From assembly GCA_018822845.1 (NCBI GenBank), contig JAHJJD010000009.1, positions 1 through 34,689 on the forward strand: DNA of 34,689 nt, read 5' to 3'. How positions within the stretch are numbered: position 1 is the stretch's first letter; each line of letters begins with the position of its first letter. The translations under genes were made by a program, and so were the position numbers. The notes beneath the pieces are model-generated. The model was not told the origin of the DNA. It worked only from the letters and a program-made list of their open reading frames with translations, and ran no database searches. The stretch is from Gammaproteobacteria bacterium. Lineage in GTDB: Bacteria > Pseudomonadota > Gammaproteobacteria > Thiotrichales > Thiotrichaceae. Shown here in pieces: positions 17,971-26,493 of the stretch.

Positions 17971-18725
17971 TGGATTCCCTAATCAGTTTGCAGGGTGAAA
18001 TTGCCCTGGTAACAGGCGCAAGCCGTGGTATTGGCCGCAGCATCGCCGAAATTCTGGGCAAGGCTGGCGCGACCGTGATCGGCACCGCCACCAGCGAGAA
18101 AGGTGCGGAAGCCATTTCCGCCTATCTGGCCGAGGCCGGTATCGCAGGCAAGGGCATGATGCTGAACGTGGCCGACAAGGATTCCATCGAATCCGTCGTC
18201 AAGGCCGTTGGCAGTGAATTTGGTGCAGTCAGCATTCTGGTCAACAATGCGGGTATTACCCGCGACAACCTGCTGATGCGCATGAAAGATGAGGAATGGG
18301 ATGACATCATTACCACCAACCTCACATCCATTTACCGCATGAGCAAGGCCTGTATGCGTGGCATGACCAAGGCGAAAAAAGGCCGCATCATTTCCATTTC
18401 ATCCGTGGTAGGTGCTTCCGGTAATCCGGGGCAAACCAACTATGCTGCTGCCAAGGCTGGTCTGATTGGCTTTTCCAAGTCACTGGCCCGGGAAATCGGC
18501 TCACGCAGCATCACCGTCAACGTGGTGGCACCCGGTTTCATCGACACTGACATGACCCGTGAACTGTCTGAAGACCAGCGCAACAACCTGTTGCAGAATA
18601 TCCCGCTGAGCCGTCTGGGGCAGCCGGGTGAAATTGCTGGTGCCGTATTATTCCTGGCATCGCCCTTGGGTGCTTACGTAACAGGCGAGACAATTCACGT
18701 AAATGGTGGTATGTATATGGCTTAA
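17970..18725 (+). CDS. fabG: 3-oxoacyl-ACP reductase FabG
   Basis: A 251-residue short-chain dehydrogenase that reduces beta-ketoacyl-ACP with NADPH. The cofactor motif TGASRGIG is at 15-22, NNAG at 92-95, and the catalytic triad S145-Y158-K162 lies within SISSVVGASGNPGQTNYAAAK. The tail GAYVTGETIHVNGGMYMA is typical of FabG. The strong GAGGAGG site and overlap with fabD indicate coupled translation. Confidence 0.97.
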   Translation: MDSLISLQGEIALVTGASRGIGRSIAEILGKAGATVIGTATSEKGAEAISAYLAEAGIAGKGMMLNVADKDSIESVVKAVGSEFGAVSILVNNAGITRDNLLMRMKDEEWDDIITTNLTSIYRMSKACMRGMTKAKKGRIISISSVVGASGNPGQTNYAAAKAGLIGFSKSLAREIGSRSITVNVVAPGFIDTDMTRELSEDQRNNLLQNIPLSRLGQPGEIAGAVLFLASPLGAYVTGETIHVNGGMYMA

Positions 18726-18731
18726 ACCTGC

Positions 18732-18740
18732 TGGTATGAT
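18732..18740 (+). promoter_or_regulatory. Possible extended -10 promoter for acpP
   Basis: TGG directly followed by TATGAT (18735-18740) resembles an extended -10 element, 66 bases before the acpP ATG, in the only sizeable gap of the fab cluster. No good -35 is visible. acpP is expected to need a strong extra promoter because ACP is very abundant. Confidence 0.3.
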
Positions 18741-18806
18741 GAACGGGTTTTAAATACAATACTCTACCGCTACTGAACATTTTTTATTTACGAGGAACAC
18801 AAAACC

Positions 18807-19043
18807 ATGAGCGATATTGAAGCGCGCGTCAAGAAAATCGTTGTTGAACAACTGGGCGTTGACGAAGCTGAAGTAAAGAATGAATCTTCCTTCATCGACG
18901 ATCTCGGCGCGGACTCACTGGATACCGTCGAACTGGTTATGGCGCTGGAAGAAGAATTTGGCGCTGAAATCCCTGACGAAGAAGCAGAGAAAATCACCAC
19001 TGTTCAGGCTGCGATTGACTACATCAAGGCCTCTCAGGGTTAA
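18807..19043 (+). CDS. acpP: Acyl carrier protein
   Basis: A 78-residue acidic four-helix carrier. The phosphopantetheine attachment site is the serine of [18 protein letters not shown], at residue 37. [18 protein letters not shown] is a textbook start, with a GAGGAA ribosome-binding site. It carries growing acyl chains for FabD, FabG and FabF encoded beside it. A hairpin terminator follows the stop, so acpP is likely made both as a short abundant transcript and by read-through into fabF. Confidence 0.99.
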   Translation: MSDIEARVKKIVVEQLGVDEAEVKNESSFIDDLGADSLDTVELVMALEEEFGAEIPDEEAEKITTVQAAIDYIKASQG

Positions 19044-19055
19044 TTCCTGCCTGCA

Positions 19056-19094
19056 AACCGCAGTTCGCCCGAGGGACGGATTGCGGTTTTCTCA
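19056..19094 (+). terminator. Intrinsic terminator/attenuator after acpP
   Basis: AACCGCA (19056-19062) pairs with TGCGGTT (19082-19088), with an inner TTCG/CGGA extension, and is followed by TTCTCATTTATT. It sits 12 bases after the acpP stop and 30 bases before fabF. Partial termination here would give the excess of ACP over downstream enzymes. Confidence 0.75.
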
Positions 19095-19123
19095 TTTATT
19101 CAAGCAAAGATAGGGGCATAAGT

Positions 19124-20368
19124 TTGTCTAAGCGACGTGTAGTAGTAACAGGACTCGGTATCGTTTCACCGGTTGGTTCCAAGCTGGAAGCAGCGTGGGA
19201 CAACATCAAAGCTGGTCGCAGCGGTATCAACCGTATCAGTCCTGACCTGTTTGACGCCAGTGCATTCAGCGTACAGATTGCCGGTAACGTCAAGGGTTTT
19301 AACGCTGACGACTACATCAAACCGAAAGACCAGAAGAAGATGGATACCTTCATCCACTATGGCATCGGTGCTGGTGTTGAAGCGATCCGTGATTCCGGCC
19401 TGGAAGTCACCGAGGAAAATGCCGAGCGTATCGGTGTCCTGATGGGTTCCGGTATCGGTGGCCTGGAAACGATTGAGCGTAACTACACGGCTTTTCTGAA
19501 CGGCGGCCCGCGCAAAATCTCCCCTTTCTTTGTGCCTGCAAGCATCATCAACATGGTAGCTGGCAACCTTTCCATCATGTTTGGCCTGAAAGGCCCCAAC
19601 CTGTCCATCGTATCGGCCTGCGCAACTGCAACCCACAGTATTGGTGATGCAGCCCGCATGATCTCTTACGGTGATGCAGACGTGATGGTTGCCGGTGGCG
19701 CTGAAATGGGTTCCACCCCGCTGGGTATTGGCGGCTTTGCTGCTGCCCGTGCACTCTCTACCCGTAATGATGACCCGGAACGTGCCAGCCGCCCATGGGA
19801 CGTTGACCGCGATGGCTTCGTACTCGGTGATGGTGCTGGCGTGCTGGTGCTGGAAGAATACGAATTCGCCAAAAAACGGGGTGCGCGCATCTACTGTGAA
19901 CTGGTCGGTTACGGCATGAGCAGTGATGCTTACCACATGACTTCCCCGTCCGAAGGTGGTGAAGGTGCTGCACGTTGCATGGTCAATGCGTTGAAAGATG
20001 CCGGGCTGAATGCAACTGACATCGACTACATCAACGCACATGGCACATCCACGCCCGCAGGTGACAAGGCGGAAACCATGGCGGCCAAGCGCGCCTTGGG
20101 TGATCACGCCTACAAGGTTGCCGTCAGTTCCACCAAGTCGATGACAGGCCACTTGCTGGGTGCTGCTGGCGGCATCGAAGCGGTATTCAGCGTACTGGCC
20201 ATCCGCGACCAGGTGCTGCCACCTACCATCAACATGGATAATCAGGATCCTGCCTGCGATCTGGACTACGTTCCAAACATCGCACGCGAAACCACGGTCA
20301 ATATTGCCATGAGCAACTCCTTTGGTTTCGGCGGCACCAACGGTACCCTGATTTTCAAAAAAATCTGA
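19124..20368 (+). CDS. fabF: Beta-ketoacyl-ACP synthase II FabF
   Basis: A 414-residue condensing enzyme elongating acyl-ACP with malonyl-ACP. The catalytic triad is C166 (SACATATHS), H306 ([11 protein letters not shown]) and H343 ([12 protein letters not shown]). The end, [14 protein letters not shown], is typical. The protein begins [17 protein letters not shown] like E. coli FabF, and the start codon giving this is TTG at 19124, with AGGGG upstream; no ATG fits. It lies between the acpP terminator and pabB. Confidence 0.97.
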   Translation: MSKRRVVVTGLGIVSPVGSKLEAAWDNIKAGRSGINRISPDLFDASAFSVQIAGNVKGFNADDYIKPKDQKKMDTFIHYGIGAGVEAIRDSGLEVTEENAERIGVLMGSGIGGLETIERNYTAFLNGGPRKISPFFVPASIINMVAGNLSIMFGLKGPNLSIVSACATATHSIGDAARMISYGDADVMVAGGAEMGSTPLGIGGFAAARALSTRNDDPERASRPWDVDRDGFVLGDGAGVLVLEEYEFAKKRGARIYCELVGYGMSSDAYHMTSPSEGGEGAARCMVNALKDAGLNATDIDYINAHGTSTPAGDKAETMAAKRALGDHAYKVAVSSTKSMTGHLLGAAGGIEAVFSVLAIRDQVLPPTINMDNQDPACDLDYVPNIARETTVNIAMSNSFGFGGTNGTLIFKKI

Positions 20369-20373
20369 CCTGA

Positions 20374-21786
20374 TTGCATACCCAAGTCTTCAAGGGCGGG
20401 CATGATCTGCTCGCCCTTCACCAACTGAATCCTGCCCGCTATCCTTTCCTGCTGGAAAGTGTTTCTACCTCCCCGCACGCCCGTTACAGCCTGCTGTTTG
20501 CGTTTCCGCAGGAAACTTTGCGGCTGGATGATTTGAGTGGGGAAAGCTTTTGCAGGCGACTGGATGCGGCTTGGGAAGAAACCCCTCCCAACCTCCCCTT
20601 GTCAGGGGAGGAGCAAGCGTTACCGTTTCGGGGCGGTTGGTTCCTGTATCTGGGCTATGAACTTGTGGGGCAGCTTGAACCAACCCTGAAATTACCAACG
20701 GAGCAGGGTGGTTTGCCGGTTGCGCTGGCGGTAAGGGTTCCGGCGGCGGTGATTGTGGATCATCACCAGAATGAAACGGTGATAGTAGCCGAAGATGGTT
20801 GCCGCCTAGAGTTTGAGCTTATTCTTGATGACTACCAGAAAGAAAATCCTCCCCCAACCCCTCCTTTTGCAAAGGAGGGGAGCAAGATCGAAGTTCCATC
20901 CAATATTGTGGAAAATAGCGCTGCTTCCCCCTTTGAAAAAGGGGGATTGAGGGGGATTTCTCTTCAGGAAGACCCATCTCAGCGCTTTACCGCTGGCGTA
21001 GAACGCATCCGCGAATACATCGCCGCTGGTGACGCATTCCAGGTTAACCTGTCACGTGCCTGGCAGGCTGAACTGGCGTGCGAACACACCGCATCCGATC
21101 TTTACCGCCGTTTACGCGCTGCCAACCCCGCGCCTTTCGCCTGCCTGGCCGATTTCAGCGACTTTGCCATTATCAGCTCTTCGCCTGAACGTCTGGTGCG
21201 AGTGAAAAATGGAATCGTCGATACCCGCCCCATCGCAGGCACACGTCCGCGTGGAGACGATCCTGAGCGTGACCAGGCACTGCTGGAAGAATTGATTGCC
21301 CACCCCAAGGAACGCGCCGAGCACATCATGCTGATCGATCTGGAGCGTAACGACCTGGGTCGTATCTGCGAATATGGAACAGTTTCTGTCGATGAATTAA
21401 TGGTGGTGGAAAGCTACCAGCATGTGCACCACATCGTTTCCAACATTCGCGGCAAACTGAAAGCCGGAACGACGCCAGGGCAGGTGATTCGTGCAGTATT
21501 CCCCGGTGGCACCATCACGGGCTGCCCCAAGGTGCGCTGCATGGAAATCATCGCAGAACTGGAACAAACCGGAAGGGGAGTTTATACAGGTTCTGTTGGC
21601 TACCTCAATCATGACGGGGACATGGATTTGAACATCCTCATTCGCACCATGACACTACAGGATAAGCGCCTGACGTTTCGTACAGGCGCAGGCATTGTCA
21701 TCGATTCGGTTCCAGCCAATGAACTGAAGGAAACCCGCCACAAGGCGCGCGGGCTACTCAGGGCTATCGGTCATGATACTGATTAA
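20374..21786 (+). CDS. pabB: Aminodeoxychorismate synthase component I (PabB), with two repeat-derived insertions
   Basis: A 470-residue chorismate-binding enzyme making 4-amino-4-deoxychorismate for folate synthesis with a PabA glutaminase encoded elsewhere. The C-terminal catalytic half is intact: GDAFQVNLSRAW, SSSPERLV, DTRPIAGTRPRGD, HIMLIDLERNDLGRI, FPGGTITGCPKVR and YTGSVGY. Residues 69-82 and about 157-196 are encoded by G/C-rich palindromic repeats inserted in frame and have no counterpart in the family. The E. coli PabB lysine in PIKGT is alanine here (A288), as in TrpE, so the PabB name rests partly on pabC being next. The start appears to be TTG at 20374, five bases after the fabF stop, with no clear ribosome-binding site. 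The last 14 bases overlap pabC. Confidence 0.9.
   Translation: MHTQVFKGGHDLLALHQLNPARYPFLLESVSTSPHARYSLLFAFPQETLRLDDLSGESFCRRLDAAWEETPPNLPLSGEEQALPFRGGWFLYLGYELVGQLEPTLKLPTEQGGLPVALAVRVPAAVIVDHHQNETVIVAEDGCRLEFELILDDYQKENPPPTPPFAKEGSKIEVPSNIVENSAASPFEKGGLRGISLQEDPSQRFTAGVERIREYIAAGDAFQVNLSRAWQAELACEHTASDLYRRLRAANPAPFACLADFSDFAIISSSPERLVRVKNGIVDTRPIAGTRPRGDDPERDQALLEELIAHPKERAEHIMLIDLERNDLGRICEYGTVSVDELMVVESYQHVHHIVSNIRGKLKAGTTPGQVIRAVFPGGTITGCPKVRCMEIIAELEQTGRGVYTGSVGYLNHDGDMDLNILIRTMTLQDKRLTFRTGAGIVIDSVPANELKETRHKARGLLRAIGHDTD
20581..20617 (+). repeat. Palindromic repeat copy A, inside pabB
   Basis: The 5' box ACCCCTCCCAA is followed by a stem of CCTCCCCT (20592-20599) and AGGGGAGG (20604-20611) with a TGTC loop, then AGCAAG. 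It shares layout with copies B-E: a C-rich single-stranded box, a C/G hairpin and an AGCAAG-like tail. It encodes PPNLPLSGEE within the PabB N-terminal domain without breaking the frame. Confidence 0.75.
20845..20883 (+). repeat. Palindromic repeat copy B, inside pabB
   Basis: A 5' box AATCCTCCCCCAA precedes a perfect 10-bp stem, CCCCTCCTTT (20858-20867) and AAAGGAGGGG (20871-20880), with a TGC loop and an AGC tail. It is read in frame as NPPPTPPFAKEGS. Copy C lies 39 bases away in the opposite orientation, so B and C together form a larger inverted pair of about 115 bp. Confidence 0.8.
20923..20959 (-). repeat. Palindromic repeat copy C, inside pabB, inverted relative to B
   Basis: On the minus strand it reads AAATCCCCCTCAA then a stem of CCCCCTTT and AAAGGGGG with a 3-base loop (plus-strand arms 20927-20934 and 20938-20945), ending AAGC. 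This is the same architecture as copy B. In the pabB frame it encodes SPFEKGGLRGIS. Confidence 0.8.
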
Positions 21787-22582
21787 CGGGATCGAAGCAG
21801 ACCAACTGTCAGTTACTGATCGCGGCTTGCTGTATGGGGATGGCGTCTGGGAAACAATTGGCGTTGTTGACGGCAAACCTCAATTGCTCGAATGGCATCT
21901 GGAAAGATTGCAGCAAGGCTTGCAAGCGCTGATGATCAAGCCACCTGACCGGGATATGCTTCGACACGAAATTTCAATGACCTGCGCACAACAGGTGAGG
22001 TGCATTCTCAAGTTGATCATCACCCGTGGCCCCGGTTCGCGCGGTTACAATCCACTTACAGTGGAGAGTCACACCCGCATCCTGCAAACCTCCCCTTGGG
22101 CGAGCTATCCTGCGGAATATGCAGGGCAGGGCATCCGGCTCCATTCCTGCGAAACACGTCTGGCACACCAGCCAAAACTGGCTGGTTTCAAGCACCTTAA
22201 CCGGCTGGAACAGGTATTGGCACGTGCCGAATTTGGCGATGAATATCAGGAAGGGCTGGTGCGTGATTATGCAGGGCATATCATAGAAGGCACCATGAGC
22301 AACCTGTTTGTCATGAATGAGGATGGCAGCATTACGACTCCTGACCTGCAAATGTGCGGGATAGCGGGGGTAATGCGACGATTTATTATGCAAACACTTG
22401 AGAATTTTGGCATCCAGTGCCACATTCGCGCAGTGGAGTTGATGGAAGTAGAGCAGGCCAAAGCATTATTCATGACAAACTCCCTGATTGGACTGTGGCC
22501 TGTACATGAATTTTCGAACAAAACTTACCAGATACCGCCTCTAGTGCGAGAATTGCAGGCGGCAATACAGAATTTACCATGA
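21773..22582 (+). CDS. pabC: 4-amino-4-deoxychorismate lyase PabC
   Basis: A 269-residue fold-type IV PLP enzyme that releases pyruvate and p-aminobenzoate from aminodeoxychorismate. The PLP lysine is K140 in LAGFKHLNRLEQVLA, the same position as in E. coli. DRGLLYGDGVWETIG at 16-30 and EGTMSNLFV are further family motifs. It overlaps pabB by 14 bases and mltG by 4 bases (ATGA). Confidence 0.96.
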   Translation: MILINGIEADQLSVTDRGLLYGDGVWETIGVVDGKPQLLEWHLERLQQGLQALMIKPPDRDMLRHEISMTCAQQVRCILKLIITRGPGSRGYNPLTVESHTRILQTSPWASYPAEYAGQGIRLHSCETRLAHQPKLAGFKHLNRLEQVLARAEFGDEYQEGLVRDYAGHIIEGTMSNLFVMNEDGSITTPDLQMCGIAGVMRRFIMQTLENFGIQCHIRAVELMEVEQAKALFMTNSLIGLWPVHEFSNKTYQIPPLVRELQAAIQNLP

Positions 22583-23628
22583 AACTGATTTTTAAATTAT
22601 TGGGTCTCCTGCTTGTCACAGGCATCGTGACCGTTGGGTTTTTACTTTGGTATCAATATGATGACTTCTTGAGAACCCCCATTAGCATCACGCCCGAAAG
22701 CGAGATATTTGAGGTCAAGCCCGGCAGCAACATCAGGCAGGTTGCCAGCCAACTGGAAGAACAGGGCATTATACGGTACGGTTTGCTGTTCCTTGCCCAT
22801 GCACGCGCCACTGACACGGCGCACAAGCTCAAGGCAGGGGAATATCAGCTTGAAACCGGCATGACGCCTGATGATTTGCTGAAAAAAATCATTTCCGGCC
22901 AGACCTTGCAGTACCAGCTTGGAATCATTGAAGGCCGTACTTTCAAGGAAATTGCCAGCGACATCCGCAAGCATCCGCAGATTGAGCAAACCCTGAGCGA
23001 AGCTGATTACGCCAGCATCATGCAGAAACTCGGTGCAACCGATGGTATGAAGCCGGAAGGGCTGTTCTTCCCGGACACCTACAACTTCCCGCGTAAAACA
23101 ACCGACCTGGAATTTTTGCAACGCAGCTACAAAGCCATGCAGGATTACCTGCAAAAAGCCTGGGATGGCCGCGAACAGAATCCGTACATCAAGACCCCTT
23201 ATGAAGCCCTGATTCTGGCTTCCATCGTTGAAAAGGAAACCGGTCTGCCAGAAGAGCGTCCGCTGATTGCCCGTGTTTTCCTCAACCGTCTGGCCAAAGG
23301 GATGATGTTGCAAACCGACCCGACCGTCATTTACGGAATCGGTGAAAAATACGACGGTAATATCCGCAAAACCGACCTGCAAACTGATACGCCGTATAAC
23401 ACCTATACCCGCACCGGTTTGCCGCCAACACCGATAGCTACCCCCAGCAAGGCCGCAATTGATGCCGTCATGCACCCTGCGACCGGTGATGTGTTATATT
23501 TTGTTGCGACAGAACCCGGTGGAAGCTCCTATTTTTCAGAAACTTATGACGAACACCAACTGGCAGTGAAACGTTACATCCTGAATCAGAAAAAAGCACA
23601 GGAACCAGACAATAATGCAACGCGGTAA
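22579..23628 (+). CDS. mltG: Endolytic murein transglycosylase MltG
   Basis: A 349-residue inner-membrane protein with one N-terminal helix (residues 4-25) and a periplasmic LysM-like plus YceG catalytic domain. The catalytic glutamate is E218 in LASIVEKETG, matching E. coli E218. PEGLFFPDTYNF, NRLAKGMMLQTDPTVIYG and TGLPPTPIATP are family signatures. It cleaves nascent glycan strands and helps set their length. It overlaps pabC by 4 bases and tmk by 14. Confidence 0.97.
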   Translation: MKLIFKLLGLLLVTGIVTVGFLLWYQYDDFLRTPISITPESEIFEVKPGSNIRQVASQLEEQGIIRYGLLFLAHARATDTAHKLKAGEYQLETGMTPDDLLKKIISGQTLQYQLGIIEGRTFKEIASDIRKHPQIEQTLSEADYASIMQKLGATDGMKPEGLFFPDTYNFPRKTTDLEFLQRSYKAMQDYLQKAWDGREQNPYIKTPYEALILASIVEKETGLPEERPLIARVFLNRLAKGMMLQTDPTVIYGIGEKYDGNIRKTDLQTDTPYNTYTRTGLPPTPIATPSKAAIDAVMHPATGDVLYFVATEPGGSSYFSETYDEHQLAVKRYILNQKKAQEPDNNATR

Positions 23629-24253
23629 ATTCATCACGCTGGAAGGTGGGGAAGGGGCAGGGAAGAGCACCAATGTCGCATGGCTGGCAGACTACCTGCG
23701 TGAACAGGGCAAGGATGTGCTGGTAACACGCGAACCAGGCGGAACGGAAGTCAGTGAAGCCATCCGCAACGTACTGCTTTCCCCGGAATTGCCTGCCATG
23801 CACCCGGATACAGAGCTGCTGCTGATGTTTGCGGCACGTAATGAACATTTGCGCAAGAAAATCCTGCCAGCGCTGGAGCAGGGCATGTGGGTCATTTGCG
23901 ACCGCTTTACCGATGCAACCTATGCGTATCAGGGCTACGGGCGCAATATTCCGCTGCAACGCATTGCTGAACTGGAACAATGGGTGCAAGGGGATTTACG
24001 CCCTGATTACGTGATCCTGTTCGATCTGGACGTGACTACCGGTATGGCACGGGCACAGGCTCGCGGGCGGGCAGACCGTTTCGAGCAGGAACACGCAGCC
24101 TTTTTCGAGCGCATCCGTAATGGCTATCAGCAACGCGCGCAACAGGTTCCTTCCCGCTACCCGATTGTGGATGCCGCCCAGCCACTGGGGCCGGTCAGGA
24201 TGCAGTTACAACAGATCATTAACCGCATCCTGACCGGGATGGGGCAGGAATGA
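23615..24253 (+). CDS. tmk: Thymidylate kinase
   Basis: A 212-residue P-loop kinase converting dTMP to dTDP. The P-loop GGEGAGKST is at 11-19, TREPGGTEVSE forms the DR-like phosphate loop, and CDRFTDATYAYQGYGR is the thymidine-binding segment. RGRADRFEQE is the lid with catalytic arginines of the type found in E. coli. It overlaps mltG and holB at its ends, consistent with a single operon. Confidence 0.97.
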   Translation: MQRGKFITLEGGEGAGKSTNVAWLADYLREQGKDVLVTREPGGTEVSEAIRNVLLSPELPAMHPDTELLLMFAARNEHLRKKILPALEQGMWVICDRFTDATYAYQGYGRNIPLQRIAELEQWVQGDLRPDYVILFDLDVTTGMARAQARGRADRFEQEHAAFFERIRNGYQQRAQQVPSRYPIVDAAQPLGPVRMQLQQIINRILTGMGQE

Positions 24254-25188
24254 GCTATCCGTGGCAGGCAAATGCGTGGGAGTCCATCCAGCGGATGCAC
24301 AGCAGCGACCGTTTGCATCACGCTTTGTTGTTTACCGGGGAAGATGGCTGCGGGAACGAAGGTTTTGTCCGTGAACTGGCCGAGAGCCTGCTATGCAACG
24401 ATCCTGGCCCGCAGGGAAGGGCATGCAAGCAGTGTCGCAGCTGCCAGGTTTTTGCCGGGAAGGCACACCCTGATTATTTGTTTGTAGGATTACAGGAAGA
24501 ACGCCAGGCAATCCTCATTGAACAAATCCGCGAACTGAACCATTTCCTTGGCCTCAGCCGCAGCTACGGCAGGCGCAAAGTCGCCGTGATTGCACCGGCT
24601 GAGCGCATGAATGTCAATGCTGCCAACAGCCTGCTGAAATCACTGGAAGAGCCAACAGACGGGACGCACATCCTGCTGCTGACATCGCACCCTGCCAGCC
24701 TGCTGCCCACCATCCGCAGCCGTTGTCAGATTGTGCGTCTGCCTTTGCCAGCGCCTTCCCAGGCATTGGAATGGCTGCAAGGGCACAACAGCCAGCATCC
24801 ACCGGAAAAACTACTGGGAATAGCCAGGGGCAGGCCACTAGCTGCGCTGGAACTGGATAGTTCAGACATGCTTGCCAACTGCACGCTATGGTTTCAGCAT
24901 TTGTCACAGCTTGTACAGGGGAAGGGGAATATCACCGATATTTCAGCCCATTGGGAAAAGTTTGATAAAAATATCCTGCTCGACTGGCAGTTCGACTGCC
25001 TGCTGGGGATAGTAAAGAATGAAACTGGGCATCGACCTGAACTGGCTGAGTTACAAAAGGGCATCCAGAAAACAGCCATATGGCAGATACATGAGAAATT
25101 GCTTGAACTTAAACAGCTCGCCAATCATCCACTTAATCCCCGGCTGTTTGTTGAGACCATGTTAATGTTATGGCTGGTAAAATCCTGA
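24250..25188 (+). CDS. holB: DNA polymerase III subunit delta prime
   Basis: A 312-residue clamp-loader subunit. The zinc module uses C49, C59, C62 and C65 (spacing C-x9-C-x2-C-x2-C). The Walker A position reads GEDGCGNE (30-37), lacking the lysine, as expected for the non-hydrolysing delta prime. NAANSLLKSLEEP and LLPTIRSRCQIV carry the sensor and SRC motifs that act as the arginine finger. It overlaps tmk by 4 bases. Confidence 0.95.
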   Translation: MSYPWQANAWESIQRMHSSDRLHHALLFTGEDGCGNEGFVRELAESLLCNDPGPQGRACKQCRSCQVFAGKAHPDYLFVGLQEERQAILIEQIRELNHFLGLSRSYGRRKVAVIAPAERMNVNAANSLLKSLEEPTDGTHILLLTSHPASLLPTIRSRCQIVRLPLPAPSQALEWLQGHNSQHPPEKLLGIARGRPLAALELDSSDMLANCTLWFQHLSQLVQGKGNITDISAHWEKFDKNILLDWQFDCLLGIVKNETGHRPELAELQKGIQKTAIWQIHEKLLELKQLANHPLNPRLFVETMLMLWLVKS

Positions 25189-25239
25189 TAACTTCAATAC
25201 ATACACCATCCTGGGACAACACAGGGCAGAAGGAAGGAA

Positions 25240-25614
25240 ATGAGTGAGGTCTACAAGGCAAACGGGGAGGCGGGCAAGAATACCCCCACCAGCTTGTCCA
25301 TGGCGATCGCTGAGAAATCCGCATTGCAGGCTTGTTACATGCCGTTCATCAAGGATGGAGCTATCTTCGTGCCCACAACGGAAAAATTCCAGCTTCACGA
25401 TGAAATCACCCTGCATTTACGTCTTGTTGAGGAAAGCAAAAAACTCCTGATTTCAGGGCGGGTCGTATGGGTATCTCCAAGCGTCGGCCAACGCGGCGGT
25501 AGCCCTGGTGTTGGCTTGCAATTTACCGGGGAACACCGTTTCCGCATCAAACAGTTTCTGGAAGAAATTCTCGGCGAACTGGCCAGACAACCTTCACCGA
25601 ATCCTGATTACTAG
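25240..25614 (+). CDS. pilZ: Type IV pilus assembly protein PilZ
   Basis: A 124-residue PilZ-domain protein in the position where pilZ normally follows holB. ISGRVVWVSPSV and GSPGVGLQF mark the fold. The RxxxR motif needed for c-di-GMP binding is missing, as in Pseudomonas PilZ, which acts through protein contacts (PilB, FimX) in pilus biogenesis. A strong GGAAGGAA site precedes the ATG. It is probably the last gene of the operon. Confidence 0.92.
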   Translation: MSEVYKANGEAGKNTPTSLSMAIAEKSALQACYMPFIKDGAIFVPTTEKFQLHDEITLHLRLVEESKKLLISGRVVWVSPSVGQRGGSPGVGLQFTGEHRFRIKQFLEEILGELARQPSPNPDY

Positions 25615-25717
25615 ACATGTCATAATTTTTGAATCTTCCCGCTCACCCAGTGTCGCAATATAAAGAGGAGTGCATGGCTCTTCCCTGTTTCAGGTCTTAA
25701 CTTACTTCGCATAATGC

Positions 25718-25742
25718 ATATTATGTCAATTTGACATAATAT
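25718..25742. promoter_or_regulatory. Perfect 11-bp AT-rich palindrome upstream of a small ORF
   Basis: ATATTATGTCA (25718-25728) and TGACATAATAT (25732-25742) are exact inverted repeats around ATT. An overlapping second pair, CATAAT (25710-25715) and ATTATG (25720-25725), can form a competing structure. The lack of a G/C stem and of a T run argues against a terminator; a dimeric repressor site is more likely. It lies 104 bases after pilZ and 111 bases before the zinc-ribbon gene. Confidence 0.55.
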
Positions 25743-25761
25743 AAGTGAAGGGAAGGCGAGT

Positions 25762-25836
25762 ATGTTGAGAATTTCCGCATCCGGTAGTCTATACTCTGGT
25801 CTGAAACAAGGAATGTTAATCGAGAGTGTGATTTAG
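25762..25836 (+). CDS. Possible 24-residue small protein or leader peptide
   Basis: An ATG at 25762 preceded by GGAAGG (25751-25756) opens a 24-codon frame beginning MLRISASGSLYSG and ending at TAG 25834-25836, 17 bases before the zinc-ribbon gene. The Shine-Dalgarno spacing is good and the ORF lies just after the perfect palindrome. It is too short to assign by similarity. It could be a leader peptide, a real small protein or chance. Confidence 0.3.
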   Translation: MLRISASGSLYSGLKQGMLIESVI

Positions 25837-25853
25837 AGTGGAGAGGTCGAAAA

Positions 25854-26060
25854 ATGGAATCGACAGGTTATATCGTTACTTTTCAGGATAGCCCCGCCAA
25901 CCCTCGGCAGCCGGCTTCTACGAAAGCCGGGATTTTGTGTTGCCCGGTATGCGCAAGCAAGGCTGCCATCGTGCGTACCAAACGCCCCCGCTTCCGCAAG
26001 TTGTTTACGCAAAAAATGTACTACTTCTGCCGTCAGTGCAAGACCCAGTTCTGGAGTTGA
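25854..26060 (+). CDS. Small zinc-ribbon protein of unknown function
   Basis: A 68-residue protein with two knuckles, CCPVC (residues 29-33) and CRQC near residue 60, typical of a zinc ribbon. Between them is a basic stretch, RTKRPRFRKLF, suggesting nucleic-acid contact. A GGAGAGG ribosome-binding site precedes the ATG closely. The stop codon is back to back with that of the convergent gene. I do not recognise a named family. Confidence 0.7.
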   Translation: MESTGYIVTFQDSPANPRQPASTKAGILCCPVCASKAAIVRTKRPRFRKLFTQKMYYFCRQCKTQFWS

Positions 26061-26480
26061 TCAGCGCTTGCAAATTGGTGAATCGTCAGGCGTTTCGACA
26101 CTGCGGACAATGATATCCACGAATGCATTGAATTCATCCATGCTGATAACGCTGAGCATACGGTTCATGACATCAGGGTCAACCTGGGCAATGGTCTGCC
26201 TGCCCCCAAGTAACTGGAGATAAATACCTGCCGTGCTTTTGGACTGTTCGTCTTCCATTCCCTCTTCCAGCAACGCCTGATCTTCCTCACTCAGCACGTC
26301 ATACAAGTCGTCGAGTTCATCCCACAGATCATCGTCAACACCTTCGGCAATTTTCAGGACAATACCGCCCTGCACTGACTCTATTTCCCGCGCATATTCC
26401 AGATTGCGTTCACTCAACGCCTTGGCAAATCGCTCAGCTAGGCGGTCTGTAAAAAACAAATACTCTAGTGTTTCATTCAT
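26061..26480 (-). CDS. Conserved-looking acidic protein of unknown function
   Basis: A 139-residue soluble protein beginning MNETLEYLFFTDRLAERFAKALSERNL. The middle is strongly acidic (DDDLWDELDDLYDVLSEEDQALLEEGMEDE) and probably helical. The end contains DEFNAFVDIIVRSVETPDDSPICKR. No catalytic motif, membrane helix or signal peptide is visible. It lies 13 bases downstream of the SDR gene on the same strand and is probably co-transcribed. The ribosome-binding site is weak. Coding potential rests on length, composition and tight packing between neighbours. Confidence 0.7.
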   Translation of the reverse strand: MNETLEYLFFTDRLAERFAKALSERNLEYAREIESVQGGIVLKIAEGVDDDLWDELDDLYDVLSEEDQALLEEGMEDEQSKSTAGIYLQLLGGRQTIAQVDPDVMNRMLSVISMDEFNAFVDIIVRSVETPDDSPICKR

Positions 26481-26493
26481 ATTATGCTATAAC

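Noticed and set aside
19166-20152. Minus-strand open frame of 328 codons opposite fabF
   Set aside because: FabF is certain; the shadow frame is rich in His/Thr/Arg and resembles nothing.
20845-20959. Intrinsic terminator inside pabB
   Set aside because: The hairpins B and C look terminator-like, but they lie mid-gene, are followed by no clear T run in the sense direction and match the dispersed repeat family.
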